Counted from the stretch's first letter, positions 7,443 through 16,786 are shown. The stretch: DNA of 33,954 nucleotides from Bacteroidaceae bacterium (GCA_017534705.1 JAFXVU010000120.1:1-33954); one strand, 5' to 3'. The notes: generated from the sequence alone by a model not told the origin. Numbers and translations are program-made.

Positions 7443-7450
7443 TAAATTTG
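7443..7450 (+). promoter_or_regulatory. -7 element of the kdgK operon promoter
   Basis: TAAATTTG is an exact TAnnTTTG match, 58 bases before the kdgK ATG. No TTTG is seen at the expected -33 spacing, so the promoter may need activation. A similar TTTAATTTGCAC occurs at about 7369-7380. Confidence 0.5.
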
Positions 7451-7508
7451 CACGCTAATTCAGAGAAAGACTGAACAAAAACAACCAGAAACAATATAAA
7501 TACATCAT

Positions 7509-8531
7509 ATGGCTAAAATCGTAACAATGGGCGAAATCATGCTTCGCCTTTCGCCTGAGGGGAACTACCGTTTCGTTCAGGCAGACAAATTCAACATTAT
7601 ACCGGGTGGCGGTGAAGCGAACGTAGGTATCAGTCTTGCGAACTTCGGACATGAAAGCGTGTTTGTGAGCAAATTGCCCAAGCACGAAATCGGACAGATA
7701 GCAGTGAATGCCTTGCGCAAGTTTGGTGTCAACACTGATTTCATTGCCCGTGGTGGCAATCGCATTGGACTCTACTATGCTGAGACAGGTGCCAGCATGC
7801 GCCCATCGAAAGTGATTTATGACCGTGCCAACTCTGCCATCGCAGAGGCCAAGCCAGAGGACTTTGACTTTGACAAAATATTTGAAGGCGCCGATTGGTT
7901 CCATTGGAGTGGCATCACACCTGCCATCAGCGATGCATCTGCAGAGTGTCTGCGTCAGGCTTGCATTTCAGCCAAGAAGCATGGTGTGACTGTATCATGC
8001 GACCTGAACTTCCGCAAGAAACTCTGGACCAGCGAGAAGGCCATCTCAATCATGCGTCCCTTGATGCAATATGTGGATGTGTGCATCGGCAATGAGGAGG
8101 ATGCAGAGCTCTGCCTTGGTTTCAAACCTGACGCTGACGTGGAGGCTGGTGTGACTGATGCTGCCGGCTATGAAGGCATCTTCAAGGCGATGGCAAAGGA
8201 ATTCGGATTTAAATATGTGGTATCAACCCTCCGTGAAAGTTTCTCAGCCACTCACAATGGATGGAAGGCACTCATTTATGACGGCAAGGAGTTTTATCAG
8301 AGTAAGCGCTATGACATCAACCCCATCATCGATCGTGTAGGTGGTGGAGACTCGTTCTCTGGTGGTCTCATTCATGGCTTGCTGACCAAACCGACACAAG
8401 GTGAGGCGTTGGAATTTGCAGTGGCAGCATCGGCGCTGAAACACACGATTCCTGGTGACTTCAACCACGTGTCTATCGAAGAAGTAGAAGCATTGGCTGG
8501 TGGCAATGCCAATGGTCGAGTGCAGAGATAA
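7509..8531 (+). CDS. kdgK: 2-dehydro-3-deoxygluconokinase (PfkB family)
   Basis: A 340-residue PfkB/ribokinase-family sugar kinase. It has the N-terminal substrate-binding GGGEANVG (33-40) and the C-terminal anion-hole/catalytic motif GGGDSFSGG (278-286) with catalytic base Asp281. It phosphorylates 2-keto-3-deoxygluconate to KDPG in the cytoplasm, the step before KdgA. The assignment to KDG rather than another sugar rests on the family look and on kdgA starting 30 bases later. It is the first gene of a five-gene run. The N-terminus (MAKIVTMGEIMLRLSP) fits the family start. Confidence 0.9.
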   Translation: MAKIVTMGEIMLRLSPEGNYRFVQADKFNIIPGGGEANVGISLANFGHESVFVSKLPKHEIGQIAVNALRKFGVNTDFIARGGNRIGLYYAETGASMRPSKVIYDRANSAIAEAKPEDFDFDKIFEGADWFHWSGITPAISDASAECLRQACISAKKHGVTVSCDLNFRKKLWTSEKAISIMRPLMQYVDVCIGNEEDAELCLGFKPDADVEAGVTDAAGYEGIFKAMAKEFGFKYVVSTLRESFSATHNGWKALIYDGKEFYQSKRYDINPIIDRVGGGDSFSGGLIHGLLTKPTQGEALEFAVAASALKHTIPGDFNHVSIEEVEALAGGNANGRVQR

Positions 8532-8561
8532 AGTTTAGAATTGAAAGTTAAGCATTAAAAT

Positions 8562-9272
8562 ATGGCAAAGTTTGAAAAGTTGGCCGTCATGGTCAAAATC
8601 GGTAATACGGGTATGGTACCTGTATTTTACCACCAAGATGCAGAAGTAGCAAAGAAGGTTATTAAGGCTTGCTACGATGGAGGTGTTCGCGCCTTCGAGT
8701 TCACGAACCGTGGTGATTTCGCTCATGAGGTATTTGCCGAGTGTGTGAAGTTTGCAGCATCCGAATGTCCAGAGTTGGCATTGGGCGTAGGTTCTGTGGT
8801 GGACGCTCCTACAGCAGCGCTCTACATCCAGTTAGGTGCTTGTTTCGTTGTAGGTCCTCTCTTCAATCCCGAGATTGCGCGTGTCTGCAATCGTCGCCTC
8901 ATCCCCTATTGCCCTGGTTGTGGTTCTGTGAGCGAAGTGGGTGCAGCACAAGAACTTGGATGTGACCTCACGAAACTCTTCCCAGGCGATGTATATGGTC
9001 CCGCGATGGTGAAGAATCTCATGGCACCAATGCCATGGTCAAAGATCATGGTGACGGGTGGCGTAGCTCCTACTGAGGAAAACCTGACAGCATGGTTCAA
9101 GACTGGTGTGTTCTGCGTGGGCATGGGTTCAAAACTCTTCCCTAACGACAAGGTGAAAGCGGGTGACTGGCAGTATATAACCAACATGTGCAAGGAAGCA
9201 CTCACTTACATCGAAGCTGCCCGTGAATCACTTCAGAAATATTACAACTATAAAATTCTCACTAAAAATTAA
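8562..9272 (+). CDS. kdgA: KDPG/KHG aldolase
   Basis: A 236-residue class I aldolase that cleaves 2-keto-3-deoxy-6-phosphogluconate into pyruvate and glyceraldehyde-3-phosphate. Lys138 in LTKLFPG is the expected Schiff-base lysine and Glu46 in FEFTNRG the expected acid/base. The phosphate-binding [12 protein letters not shown] lies near 164-176. It is slightly longer than the roughly 210-residue enterobacterial enzyme, and the usual TLRT segment is replaced by TNRG, a variant within the family. It stands between kdgK (30-bp gap) and pfp (12-bp gap), so all three are surely co-transcribed. Confidence 0.9.
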   Translation: MAKFEKLAVMVKIGNTGMVPVFYHQDAEVAKKVIKACYDGGVRAFEFTNRGDFAHEVFAECVKFAASECPELALGVGSVVDAPTAALYIQLGACFVVGPLFNPEIARVCNRRLIPYCPGCGSVSEVGAAQELGCDLTKLFPGDVYGPAMVKNLMAPMPWSKIMVTGGVAPTEENLTAWFKTGVFCVGMGSKLFPNDKVKAGDWQYITNMCKEALTYIEAARESLQKYYNYKILTKN

Positions 9273-9284
9273 AACATAAATATT

Positions 9285-10925
9285 ATGGCAATTTCAAATC
9301 TTCAGAAGGCTCGTGCTGCTTATCAGCCGAAACTTCCCAAAGCCCTTCAGGGTCCTGTAAAGGCTATTGAAGGTGCTGCCACTCAGTCTGTAGGCAATCA
9401 GGCTGAAATCAAGGAACTGTTCCCCAACACTTATGGCATGCCTGTCATCACATTCGAACCAGGCGAGCCCACGGCACTTCCTCCATTCAACGTTGGTATC
9501 ATCCTCTCTGGTGGTCAGGCTCCCGGCGGTCACAACGTGATCTCAGGTCTGTTCGACGGTGTGAAGTCTCTTAACCCTGCCAACAAGCTCTATGGATTCA
9601 TTCTGGGACCTGGTGGTCTTGTGGACCACAACTACATGGAAATCACATCAGACATCATGGACAAGTACCGCAACACTGGTGGCTTCGACATCATCGGTTC
9701 TGGACGTACCAAACTGGAAGAGGTGGATCAGTTCGAGAAAGGTATTCAGATTCTCCGCGAACTGAACATCAAGGCACTTGTTATCATCGGTGGTGACGAC
9801 TCTAACACCAACGCTTGTGTGCTGGCAGAGTACTACGCAGCCAAGAAATACGGTGTTCAAGTGATTGGCTGTCCAAAGACCATTGACGGCGACCTGAAGA
9901 ACGAGCAGATTGAGACCTCATTTGGTTTCGACACTGCCTGCAAGACTTATTCTGAGTTAATTGGTAACATCCAGCGTGACTGCAACTCTGCCCGCAAATA
10001 CTGGCACTTCATCAAACTGATGGGTCGTTCAGCTTCTCACATTGCATTGGAGTGCGCACTTCAGTGTCAGCCTAACATCTGTCTCATCTCTGAGGAGGTG
10101 GAGGCTAAAGCTATGTCACTCGACGATGTAGTCACTTACATCGCCAAGGCTGTGGCAAAGCGTGCGGAAGAAGGCAACAACTTCGGTACAGTCCTCATCC
10201 CAGAGGGTATCATCGAGTTCATCCCGGCTATCAAGAAGCTCATCGCTGAGCTCAACGATGTACTCGCATCTCCAGAGGCTGGAACCATCAACAGCGCCAA
10301 CGAACAAATCGAGTTCGTGAAGCAGCACATCTCCAGAGAGAACCTCGCTACGTTCCTCTCTCTCCCTGCAGATGTGGCCGCACAATTGGCACTCGATCGC
10401 GACCCACACGGAAACGTGCAGGTATCGCTCATCGAGACCGAAAAACTCCTCTCCCGCATGGTGGCAGACAAGCTTGCTGTCTGGAAGAAGTCTGGCAAGT
10501 ATGTCGGCAAGTTCGGTTCTCAGCACCACTTCTTCGGCTACGAAGGTCGTTGTGCCGCTCCATCCAACTACGATGCAGACTACTGCTACTCACTGGGTTA
10601 CAACGCATCTCGCCTCATCGCCAACGGCAAGACAGGTTACATGTCTATCATCAAGAACACCACAGCACCTGCTGCAGAGTGGATTGCAGGCGGCGTGCCA
10701 ATCACGATGATGATGAACCTCGAGAAGCGCAACGGTAAGATGAAGCCCGTCATCCGCAAAGCGCTCGTTGAGTTGGACGGTGCTCCATTCAAATTCTTTG
10801 CAGCACACCGCGAAGAGTGGGCCAAGGAAACGGCATACGTATATCCTGGTCCAATCCAGTACTGGGGACCAACAGAGGTTTGCGATCAGCCAACCATCAC
10901 ACTTCAGTTGGAGAAGGCTAAATAA
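9285..10925 (+). CDS. pfp: Pyrophosphate-dependent 6-phosphofructokinase (long type)
   Basis: A 546-residue enzyme interconverting fructose-6-phosphate and fructose-1,6-bisphosphate with pyrophosphate. GGDDSNT (169-175) has the second Asp that marks pyrophosphate rather than ATP use. PKTIDGD (197-203) carries the catalytic Asp201, and MGRSASH is the substrate-binding motif. The length matches the long, plant-beta-like PFP clade common in Bacteroidales. Being reversible, it can run toward glucose when cells grow on uronates or pentoses, which fits its place behind kdgK and kdgA. Its stop overlaps the start of the lysozyme gene (TAATG). Confidence 0.95.
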   Translation: MAISNLQKARAAYQPKLPKALQGPVKAIEGAATQSVGNQAEIKELFPNTYGMPVITFEPGEPTALPPFNVGIILSGGQAPGGHNVISGLFDGVKSLNPANKLYGFILGPGGLVDHNYMEITSDIMDKYRNTGGFDIIGSGRTKLEEVDQFEKGIQILRELNIKALVIIGGDDSNTNACVLAEYYAAKKYGVQVIGCPKTIDGDLKNEQIETSFGFDTACKTYSELIGNIQRDCNSARKYWHFIKLMGRSASHIALECALQCQPNICLISEEVEAKAMSLDDVVTYIAKAVAKRAEEGNNFGTVLIPEGIIEFIPAIKKLIAELNDVLASPEAGTINSANEQIEFVKQHISRENLATFLSLPADVAAQLALDRDPHGNVQVSLIETEKLLSRMVADKLAVWKKSGKYVGKFGSQHHFFGYEGRCAAPSNYDADYCYSLGYNASRLIANGKTGYMSIIKNTTAPAAEWIAGGVPITMMMNLEKRNGKMKPVIRKALVELDGAPFKFFAAHREEWAKETAYVYPGPIQYWGPTEVCDQPTITLQLEKAK

Positions 10926-11743
10926 TGCCCACCAAGCGCAAAACCACAAAACGCAAGAAGAAAGGCACACGACGAAATCCACTTCGCCGTGTGCCTTCTT
11001 ATGTCTTATGGACTGCGCTCGGCATCATTGTTGTTGCCTATATCGCATTCTTCTACAACACTTTTGTAGGCCCCTACTCTTTCCGCTGGAAGGCATTATA
11101 CGGAAAGGTGATATACCCAGACGGCAAGGTGAGAGGACTCGACATTTCCCACTATCAAGGCGACATCAACTGGGATAAGCTGCGCAACGCCCAAATACAA
11201 GGCGTGCCTGTCTCCTTCGTCTTCATCAAAGCGACTGAAGGCACGAGCATCTGGGACGAGAATTTCAACCAGAATTTCCACAATGCCAAGAAAAACGACA
11301 TCGTGCGAGGAGCCTATCACTATTTCAGTCCTTCCTCGTCGGGCAAGGAACAGGCAAAGCATTTCTGCAAACTGGTGCAGCTCGATGAGCACGACCTTCC
11401 CCCTGTGCTCGATGTCGAAGAACTCGGAGACTGCACACCTGAGCAACTTCGACGTGAGGTGCTCCATTGGATGAATTATGTAGAGAAGCACTATGGCGTC
11501 ACACCCATCCTCTACACGGGCTATAAGTTTCGTACCACCTATCTTAACACATCCGAATTCGACCGTTATCCCTATTGGATTGCCCATTACTACGTTGACA
11601 CTCTCGAATACAAAGGTGACTGGGCATTCTGGCAACATACAGACGTGGGGCATGTCGATGGCATCAAGGGAAATGTGGACATCAACGTCTTCAAGGGTGA
11701 TTACCAAGACCTCATGGATCTGACCATTCCTGAAGAAGATTAA
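10925..11743 (+). CDS. GH25-family muramidase, membrane-anchored
   Basis: A 272-residue protein. It has a very basic N-terminus (residues 1-23, many Lys/Arg), one transmembrane segment (about 26-46), then a glycoside hydrolase family 25 domain (about 68-265). The catalytic acids are visible as Asp73 in RGLDISHYQG and Asp163/Glu165 in VLDVEE; WAFWQHTD is the typical late motif. It cuts the beta-1,4 bond between MurNAc and GlcNAc in peptidoglycan. The signal anchor would place the domain in the periplasm. The ATG overlaps the pfp stop by one base, implying translational coupling. Why a wall hydrolase sits in a KDG operon is not clear. Confidence 0.9.
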   Translation: MPTKRKTTKRKKKGTRRNPLRRVPSYVLWTALGIIVVAYIAFFYNTFVGPYSFRWKALYGKVIYPDGKVRGLDISHYQGDINWDKLRNAQIQGVPVSFVFIKATEGTSIWDENFNQNFHNAKKNDIVRGAYHYFSPSSSGKEQAKHFCKLVQLDEHDLPPVLDVEELGDCTPEQLRREVLHWMNYVEKHYGVTPILYTGYKFRTTYLNTSEFDRYPYWIAHYYVDTLEYKGDWAFWQHTDVGHVDGIKGNVDINVFKGDYQDLMDLTIPEED

Positions 11744-11767
11744 ACCCTAAATCCTAAACTCTTAACT

Positions 11768-12562
11768 ATGCTCTACCTCTACGCAGACATCATCGTTTCC
11801 CCATACACAGAAGCCACATGTGACGTTCTTTCTGCTCTCTTGGGTGACATCGGTTTTGACTCCTTCGAGATGACAGACACAGGCATCAAGGCCTACATAC
11901 CCAAGGATCAACTTGACGAAGCAAGTCTTCAGGAAACGCTTCAAAACATCTTCATTCCTGATGTCACCTGCACCTACACACTTCATGGCCTCGAGAACAA
12001 GGACTGGAATGCCGAGTGGGAACAAAACAGTTTTGACCCCATCCTCGAACGTGAGTTCGGCATACGCCTCAACCCTCGCATGGCCTTTGGATCCGGTTCA
12101 CACGAAACCACTTACCAAATCACCTCCTTTCTGCTTCAGCAAGACTTCACAGGTCAACGTGTGCTAGACATGGGCACAGGCACTGGCGTGCTTGGCATAG
12201 CCATGGCGATGCAAGGTGCACAAGAAGTCGTTGCCATCGATATCGACGAGTTCAGCGTGGAGAATGCTCGTGAGAATTTCGCACTTAATAACATCCAAAA
12301 TGTATGTGTGCAACTTGGTGACGCCTCAGCCATCGATGGCATGTTCCAAACCATCGTCGCCAACATCCACAAGAATATCCTCACCAATGACATGCCCACC
12401 TATGTCCAGCATCTCAATTCCAACGGCACCCTCATCATCTCTGGATTCTTCACCGATGACATACCAGAGATGACCAATGTCATCTGTAACAACGGACTTA
12501 CCGTCACCCAGACCTTGCAACAAAACAATTGGGCCGTAATGGTATGTTCTTCCGTTAGATGA
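11768..12562 (+). CDS. prmA: Ribosomal protein L11 methyltransferase
   Basis: A 264-residue SAM-dependent methyltransferase. It has an N-terminal L11-recognition region (about 1-75), a linker, then a Rossmann domain with motif I LDMGTGTGVLGI (about 133-144), AIDIDEFSVENA for the SAM ribose contact, and IVANIHKNIL as motif IV. The NPRMAFGSGSHETT segment just before motif I is a PrmA hallmark. It trimethylates ribosomal protein L11. It is the last gene of the kdgK run (24-bp gap after the lysozyme), and I see no strong terminator behind it. Confidence 0.9.
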   Translation: MLYLYADIIVSPYTEATCDVLSALLGDIGFDSFEMTDTGIKAYIPKDQLDEASLQETLQNIFIPDVTCTYTLHGLENKDWNAEWEQNSFDPILEREFGIRLNPRMAFGSGSHETTYQITSFLLQQDFTGQRVLDMGTGTGVLGIAMAMQGAQEVVAIDIDEFSVENARENFALNNIQNVCVQLGDASAIDGMFQTIVANIHKNILTNDMPTYVQHLNSNGTLIISGFFTDDIPEMTNVICNNGLTVTQTLQQNNWAVMVCSSVR

Positions 12563-12719
12563 GTTTCATCATCCACACCTTCCTTTTATTGTCCGTCTCA
12601 CCCCACAATTAGGGATAAAAAACAATGGTAGATGGCAAAAAATCGACGAAAAAAGTGTCGAAACAACACTTTATGTTTTATAACATGTTTTTGAAAGGTT
12701 GTATGACGTGAAAAAGCCG

Positions 12720-12727
12720 TACCTTTG
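12720..12727 (+). promoter_or_regulatory. -7 element of the arabinose-locus promoter before galM
   Basis: TACCTTTG lies 38 bases before the galM ATG. The -33 region has TTG near 12699-12701 at slightly short spacing and TTTTTG further up. Imperfect inverted repeats nearby (TCGAC...GTCGA about 12638-12656 and ATGTT...AACAT about 12672-12685) are possible AraR operator sites, not proven. Confidence 0.5.
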
Positions 12728-12765
12728 GCGGACAGTTTATAAACTAATCAATTCTAACCAAAATT

Positions 12766-13986
12766 ATGAGAAATCTTAAAACGATTTTGATGGGAAGTGC
12801 TGCGGCCGTAGCATTCCTTTGTGCATGTGATCCTGCACCTGAGACTCAACTGACCAAGTCTGGTATCAACCCCGCTGATTTTGACACTTGCATCGCTGTC
12901 GCTTACGACGCTGAAGCAGGTCAGTTCAAAGCAGACGAAGCCAATGCCAAACAAGTGAAGCTCTACACCCTTACCAACAAGAACGGTATGGAAGTCTGCA
13001 TCACCAACTTTGGTGCACGCATCGTAAGTATCGTGGTTCCCAACAAGGACGGGGAGTTTGTTGACGTAGCCTGTGGCTTCGACAAAATTGAGAACTATTT
13101 CCCATGGAACTTTGAGACTGACTTCGGTTGCTCTGTCGGTCGTTATGCAAACCGCATCAACAACGGTGAATACACTTACAACGGCGAGAAGGTGACCCTG
13201 CCTAAGAACAACAACGGTGTGGCTTGTCTGCATGGCGGTTACACAGGTTGGCAGTATCAGGTTTATGACGAGGTGGAGGCCACTCCACAGTCACTGGCAC
13301 TCCAGATTACTTCTCCTGACGGTGACAACCAGTTCCCAGGCGAAGTGGTGGCTACAGTTGACTTCAAACTGACGGACAACAATGAAATCGTCATCAGCTA
13401 TGATGGTGTGGCTGACGCTCCCACAGTGCTGAACATGACGAACCACACTTATTTCAACCTGTCAGGCGACCTGAACAACACAATTGACGAGTCCATCCTC
13501 TACGTGAACGCTGACAACTACACACCAGGTGACGACAACCTGATTCCTACTGGTGAGATTCGTCCAGTAGAGGGCACAGTGTTTGACTTCCGCACGCCAA
13601 AGGCCATCGGCACTGACTTCGGCAAGAACGACCCAGAAATGGAATCAGTGGGTGGCGGTTACGACCACAACTGGTGCCTCAACACGAAGGGCGACAAGAA
13701 GGCTATCTGCATCACGATGTCTGACCCACGTTCTGGTATCAAGATGGATATGTACACCAACGAGCCTGGCGTGCAGGTTTACACAGCCAACTTCCAAGAC
13801 GGAACTCGTCCAGGCAAGGGTGGCATCATGTATCAGAAGCACTGCGCCGTCTGCCTCGAAAGTCAGAAGTATCCAGACTCTCCCAACAAGTGCATGATGC
13901 CAGGTTGGGAAGACAGCAACCCATTCGTTTCTCCTGAAAAGCCATACAAATCTTATTGCAAGTATGCATTCTCTGTAGAGAAATAA
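12766..13986 (+). CDS. galM: Aldose 1-epimerase (mutarotase), predicted lipoprotein
   Basis: A 406-residue protein. Its signal peptide ends in the lipobox LCAC with Cys21, so it should be lipid-anchored in the envelope rather than cytoplasmic. The GalM domain follows, with catalytic His227 (NMTNHTYFNL) and Glu365 (CLESQKYPDSPN), plus the conserved GRYANRI near 125-131. It interconverts alpha and beta anomers; in this locus the natural substrate is probably L-arabinose ahead of import by the adjacent symporter. An N-terminal extension of about 45 residues separates the lipid anchor from the domain. It is the first gene of the arabinose block, with its own promoter. Confidence 0.92.
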   Translation: MRNLKTILMGSAAAVAFLCACDPAPETQLTKSGINPADFDTCIAVAYDAEAGQFKADEANAKQVKLYTLTNKNGMEVCITNFGARIVSIVVPNKDGEFVDVACGFDKIENYFPWNFETDFGCSVGRYANRINNGEYTYNGEKVTLPKNNNGVACLHGGYTGWQYQVYDEVEATPQSLALQITSPDGDNQFPGEVVATVDFKLTDNNEIVISYDGVADAPTVLNMTNHTYFNLSGDLNNTIDESILYVNADNYTPGDDNLIPTGEIRPVEGTVFDFRTPKAIGTDFGKNDPEMESVGGGYDHNWCLNTKGDKKAICITMSDPRSGIKMDMYTNEPGVQVYTANFQDGTRPGKGGIMYQKHCAVCLESQKYPDSPNKCMMPGWEDSNPFVSPEKPYKSYCKYAFSVEK

Positions 13987-13994
13987 AAATTGAC

Positions 13995-14039
13995 AAGGAA
14001 AGGGACTTTCCACGCCTTTGGGCGCAAGTCCTTTTCCTT
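13995..14039 (+). terminator. Long hairpin between galM and the transporter
   Basis: A 14-bp stem (13995-14008 / 14026-14039, one G-T pair) carries an inner CGCC/GGCG stem in its loop. It lacks a T-run, so it more likely stabilises the galM message or partly attenuates read-through than fully stops transcription. It would set different galM and transporter levels. Confidence 0.55.
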
Positions 14040-14094
14040 CTATCATATAATAGAGTAATCCTATTCATAATTTAATCATAAAACAAAATTCAAC

Positions 14095-16077
14095 ATGGAC
14101 AAAATTTTTGAAGCACTAAGCAACAATGGGTTTGCGTTGGCCGATTATTTGGTCTTTATAGTGTACATCATCATTCTTGTCGGCATGGGACTGTTCCTGT
14201 CCCGCAGCAAGAAGGGTGAAGAGAAATCGTCGACCGACTACTTCTTGGCCGGAAACACGTTGACTTGGTGGGCTGTGGGTGCATCGCTCATTGCTGCCAA
14301 CATTTCGGCAGAACAGTTTATCGGTATGTCGGGGTCGGCTTATGCATCAGGTATCGCACAAGCTGCTTATGAGTTGATGGCTGCTGCCACACTGCTCGTT
14401 GTAGGTAAGTTCCTGCTGCCTCTGATGATCGAGAAGAAGATTTTCACCATTCCTCAGTTCCTGCGCGAGCGTTACAATTGGGGTGTGGGATTCGCATTCT
14501 CAGCATTGTGGCTCTTCCTCTATGTCTTCGTCAACCTGACGTCAGTAGCATGGCTGGGCGCTTTGGCTATCCAGCAGATTCTGGGTCTGCCCACCGACAT
14601 GACAGTCATGGTGGCTGGCATGGAGATTGACCAGGTTCGTATGGTGATCATCCTTTGCCTCTTCCTCATCGCAGGTATCTACTCTATCTACGGCGGTCTG
14701 GCTTCTGTAGCATGGACTGACGTGATGCAGGTGACGTTCCTCGTGGGTGGTGGTTTGATCACTGCTTATGCCGCTCTCTCTGTCATTGGCGAGGAGATGG
14801 GCTTAGGAGGTGCATGGGATGCTCTGATGCACATCAAAGACTATCTGGCTAGCATTGACGGTGACAAACACTTCAACTTGGTTGTTACACGTAATGAGGA
14901 GCTCTATCCAGTCATCAATGGTGTGACTGACGCAGCAGGCAACGTTACCCAGAAGGAAGACCCATTCTTCACCAATCCTGGTATCGTGCTGATCTTCGGT
15001 GCGCTGTGGCTGACCAACTTGGGTTACTGGGGTTTCAACCAGTACATCATCCAGAAGGGTCTTGCCGCCAAGTCTCTCGACGAGGCAAAGAAGGGTATGG
15101 TATTTGCTGCCTTCTTGAAAATTTTGATTCCTTTCATCGTATGTATCCCTGGTGTTTGCGCATTCTACATCATGAACGCTCCTGAGTGCGATTCATTGCG
15201 CGAAACATTGGCAGGTTCCATCGCTCGTTCTGACGATGCATATCCATTCCTGATCCGTAACTTCACTCCTACCGTTGTCAAGGGTTTGAGCTTCGCTGCA
15301 TTGGCTGCCGCCGTCATTTCTTCTTTGGCATCCATGTTCAACTCCACCTCTACCCTCTTCACGATGGATGTTTACAAGCAGTTCATCAACAAGAACGCTT
15401 CTGAGAAGAAACTCGTGAACGTGGGTCGTCTCACTTCTGTATGTGCACTGATTATCGCTCTGATCGCCGTTTACCCATTGATGGGTGGTATCGACCAGGC
15501 CTTCCAGTTCATTCAGGAGTATTCAGCTTTCGTTTATCCAGGCGTTGTGGTCATCTTCGGTCTTGGTCTGTTGTGGAAGCGTGCAAGCGGCACAGCTGCG
15601 GTTGTCTGCGCAATCGGTACCTTCGCGTTCTCGATCATCTATAAGTTTGCCTTCCCAGAGATGCCGTTCTTGGTACGTTCAGGTGTTGTGTTCATCACAT
15701 TGGTGATCCTCTTCGTATGGATTTCACTGGCTAGCAAGAAGTCTGTTCCAGCTGATGCACTTGACGCACACACCGTAAAGACCCAAGTTCGTTGGAGCAC
15801 GATCATGTTCTGTGTAGCTGTCGTATCTCTCGTACTTGCCATTGGCGGTTTCTTCAACGAAACTATGCACATCCACGGTTTCGAAGGCGCAATGATCTTC
15901 TTTGCTGCCATTACAGGCACCATCGGCCTCTACTTGCGTTCTAACGCAAAGGACAAGGTACAAGATCCAAAGCTCGTTCCAATCGACCTGAACATCTTCC
16001 ATACCGACCGTACATTCAACATCGGTGCTATTGGCGTGATTCTCATCCTCACCGTTTTGTATGTTGTACTCTGGTAA
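14095..16077 (+). CDS. Sodium:solute symporter (SGLT-like sugar transporter)
   Basis: A 660-residue polytopic inner-membrane protein of the SSS family (TC 2.A.21), SGLT-like. The first transmembrane segment is about 18-37, followed by the family signature STDYFLAGNTLTWWAVGASLIAANISAEQFIGMSG (about 46-80). More than ten further hydrophobic segments follow, the last at the extreme C-terminus. SSLASMFNSTSTLFTMDVYKQF (about 408-429) is the conserved second signature near the Na+ site. It imports a sugar with Na+; its place between mutarotase and AraR points to L-arabinose. A soluble loop of about 60 residues lies near 240-295. Confidence 0.92.
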   Translation: MDKIFEALSNNGFALADYLVFIVYIIILVGMGLFLSRSKKGEEKSSTDYFLAGNTLTWWAVGASLIAANISAEQFIGMSGSAYASGIAQAAYELMAAATLLVVGKFLLPLMIEKKIFTIPQFLRERYNWGVGFAFSALWLFLYVFVNLTSVAWLGALAIQQILGLPTDMTVMVAGMEIDQVRMVIILCLFLIAGIYSIYGGLASVAWTDVMQVTFLVGGGLITAYAALSVIGEEMGLGGAWDALMHIKDYLASIDGDKHFNLVVTRNEELYPVINGVTDAAGNVTQKEDPFFTNPGIVLIFGALWLTNLGYWGFNQYIIQKGLAAKSLDEAKKGMVFAAFLKILIPFIVCIPGVCAFYIMNAPECDSLRETLAGSIARSDDAYPFLIRNFTPTVVKGLSFAALAAAVISSLASMFNSTSTLFTMDVYKQFINKNASEKKLVNVGRLTSVCALIIALIAVYPLMGGIDQAFQFIQEYSAFVYPGVVVIFGLGLLWKRASGTAAVVCAIGTFAFSIIYKFAFPEMPFLVRSGVVFITLVILFVWISLASKKSVPADALDAHTVKTQVRWSTIMFCVAVVSLVLAIGGFFNETMHIHGFEGAMIFFAAITGTIGLYLRSNAKDKVQDPKLVPIDLNIFHTDRTFNIGAIGVILILTVLYVVLW

Positions 16078-16124
16078 TCTGAAATAGACTTACACATTAT
16101 ATATAATATAGAAGCCTCCAATCA

Positions 16125-16763
16125 ATGACTGCTTACAAACAACATCCCAAGTTCTATGTGTCTGTGGATTGCATCATCTTCGGATTCAAAGACGGGCGAC
16201 TGCAGGTGCTGATTCATCAGCGTCCATACAACCCTGGGAAAGGTGAGTTGTCGTTGATTGGAGGCTTTGTTAGAACTGACGAGAGCGTTGATGCTTCAGC
16301 CCAGCGCATCTTGAAGAAATTCACAGGACTCGACAGCGTGTATATGCAGCAACTGGCCACCTTTGGTGAAGTGGAACGCGATCCAGGCGAGCGGGTGATC
16401 AGCATTGTATATTACGCACTCATCAACATCGATAATTACGACACACAACTCTCCGACATTCACCACACCCAATGGGTGGATGTCGATCAATTGCCGACCC
16501 TCTGCTTCGACCATAATGACATGGTGCAGAAGGCGCGCCGCGTGATGAGCGAAAACATCAAAAACAAGCCCATCGGCAGTAAACTCCTGCCACAATACTT
16601 TACGCTGAGCCTGCTTCAGACCTTGTATGAAAGCATCCTCGGCACCTCGATAGACAAGCGGAATTTCCGTCGAGCTATCTCTGAAAAAGAATATATTCAG
16701 GCTACTGGCATGATTGACAAAGAATCTTCACGTCGAGGAGCCACACTATATAGATTCAAGTAA
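16125..16763 (+). CDS. araR: AraR, Nudix-fold transcriptional regulator of arabinose use (NrtR family)
   Basis: A 212-residue protein. Residues about 8-140 form a Nudix fold and about 145-212 a winged helix-turn-helix. The Nudix box consensus GX5EX7REUXEEXGU is broken. Gly47 and Glu53 are kept, but the catalytic REUXEE becomes RILKKF (61-66), so hydrolysis is not expected and the domain should act as a ligand sensor. This matches the published AraR of Bacteroides, an NrtR-family repressor released by L-arabinose. It sits between the transporter and araD. The 47-bp gap before it carries an AT-rich palindromic tract. Confidence 0.9.
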   Translation: MTAYKQHPKFYVSVDCIIFGFKDGRLQVLIHQRPYNPGKGELSLIGGFVRTDESVDASAQRILKKFTGLDSVYMQQLATFGEVERDPGERVISIVYYALINIDNYDTQLSDIHHTQWVDVDQLPTLCFDHNDMVQKARRVMSENIKNKPIGSKLLPQYFTLSLLQTLYESILGTSIDKRNFRRAISEKEYIQATGMIDKESSRRGATLYRFK

Positions 16764-16786
16764 TCCGAAATGGACTTCAACATCAA

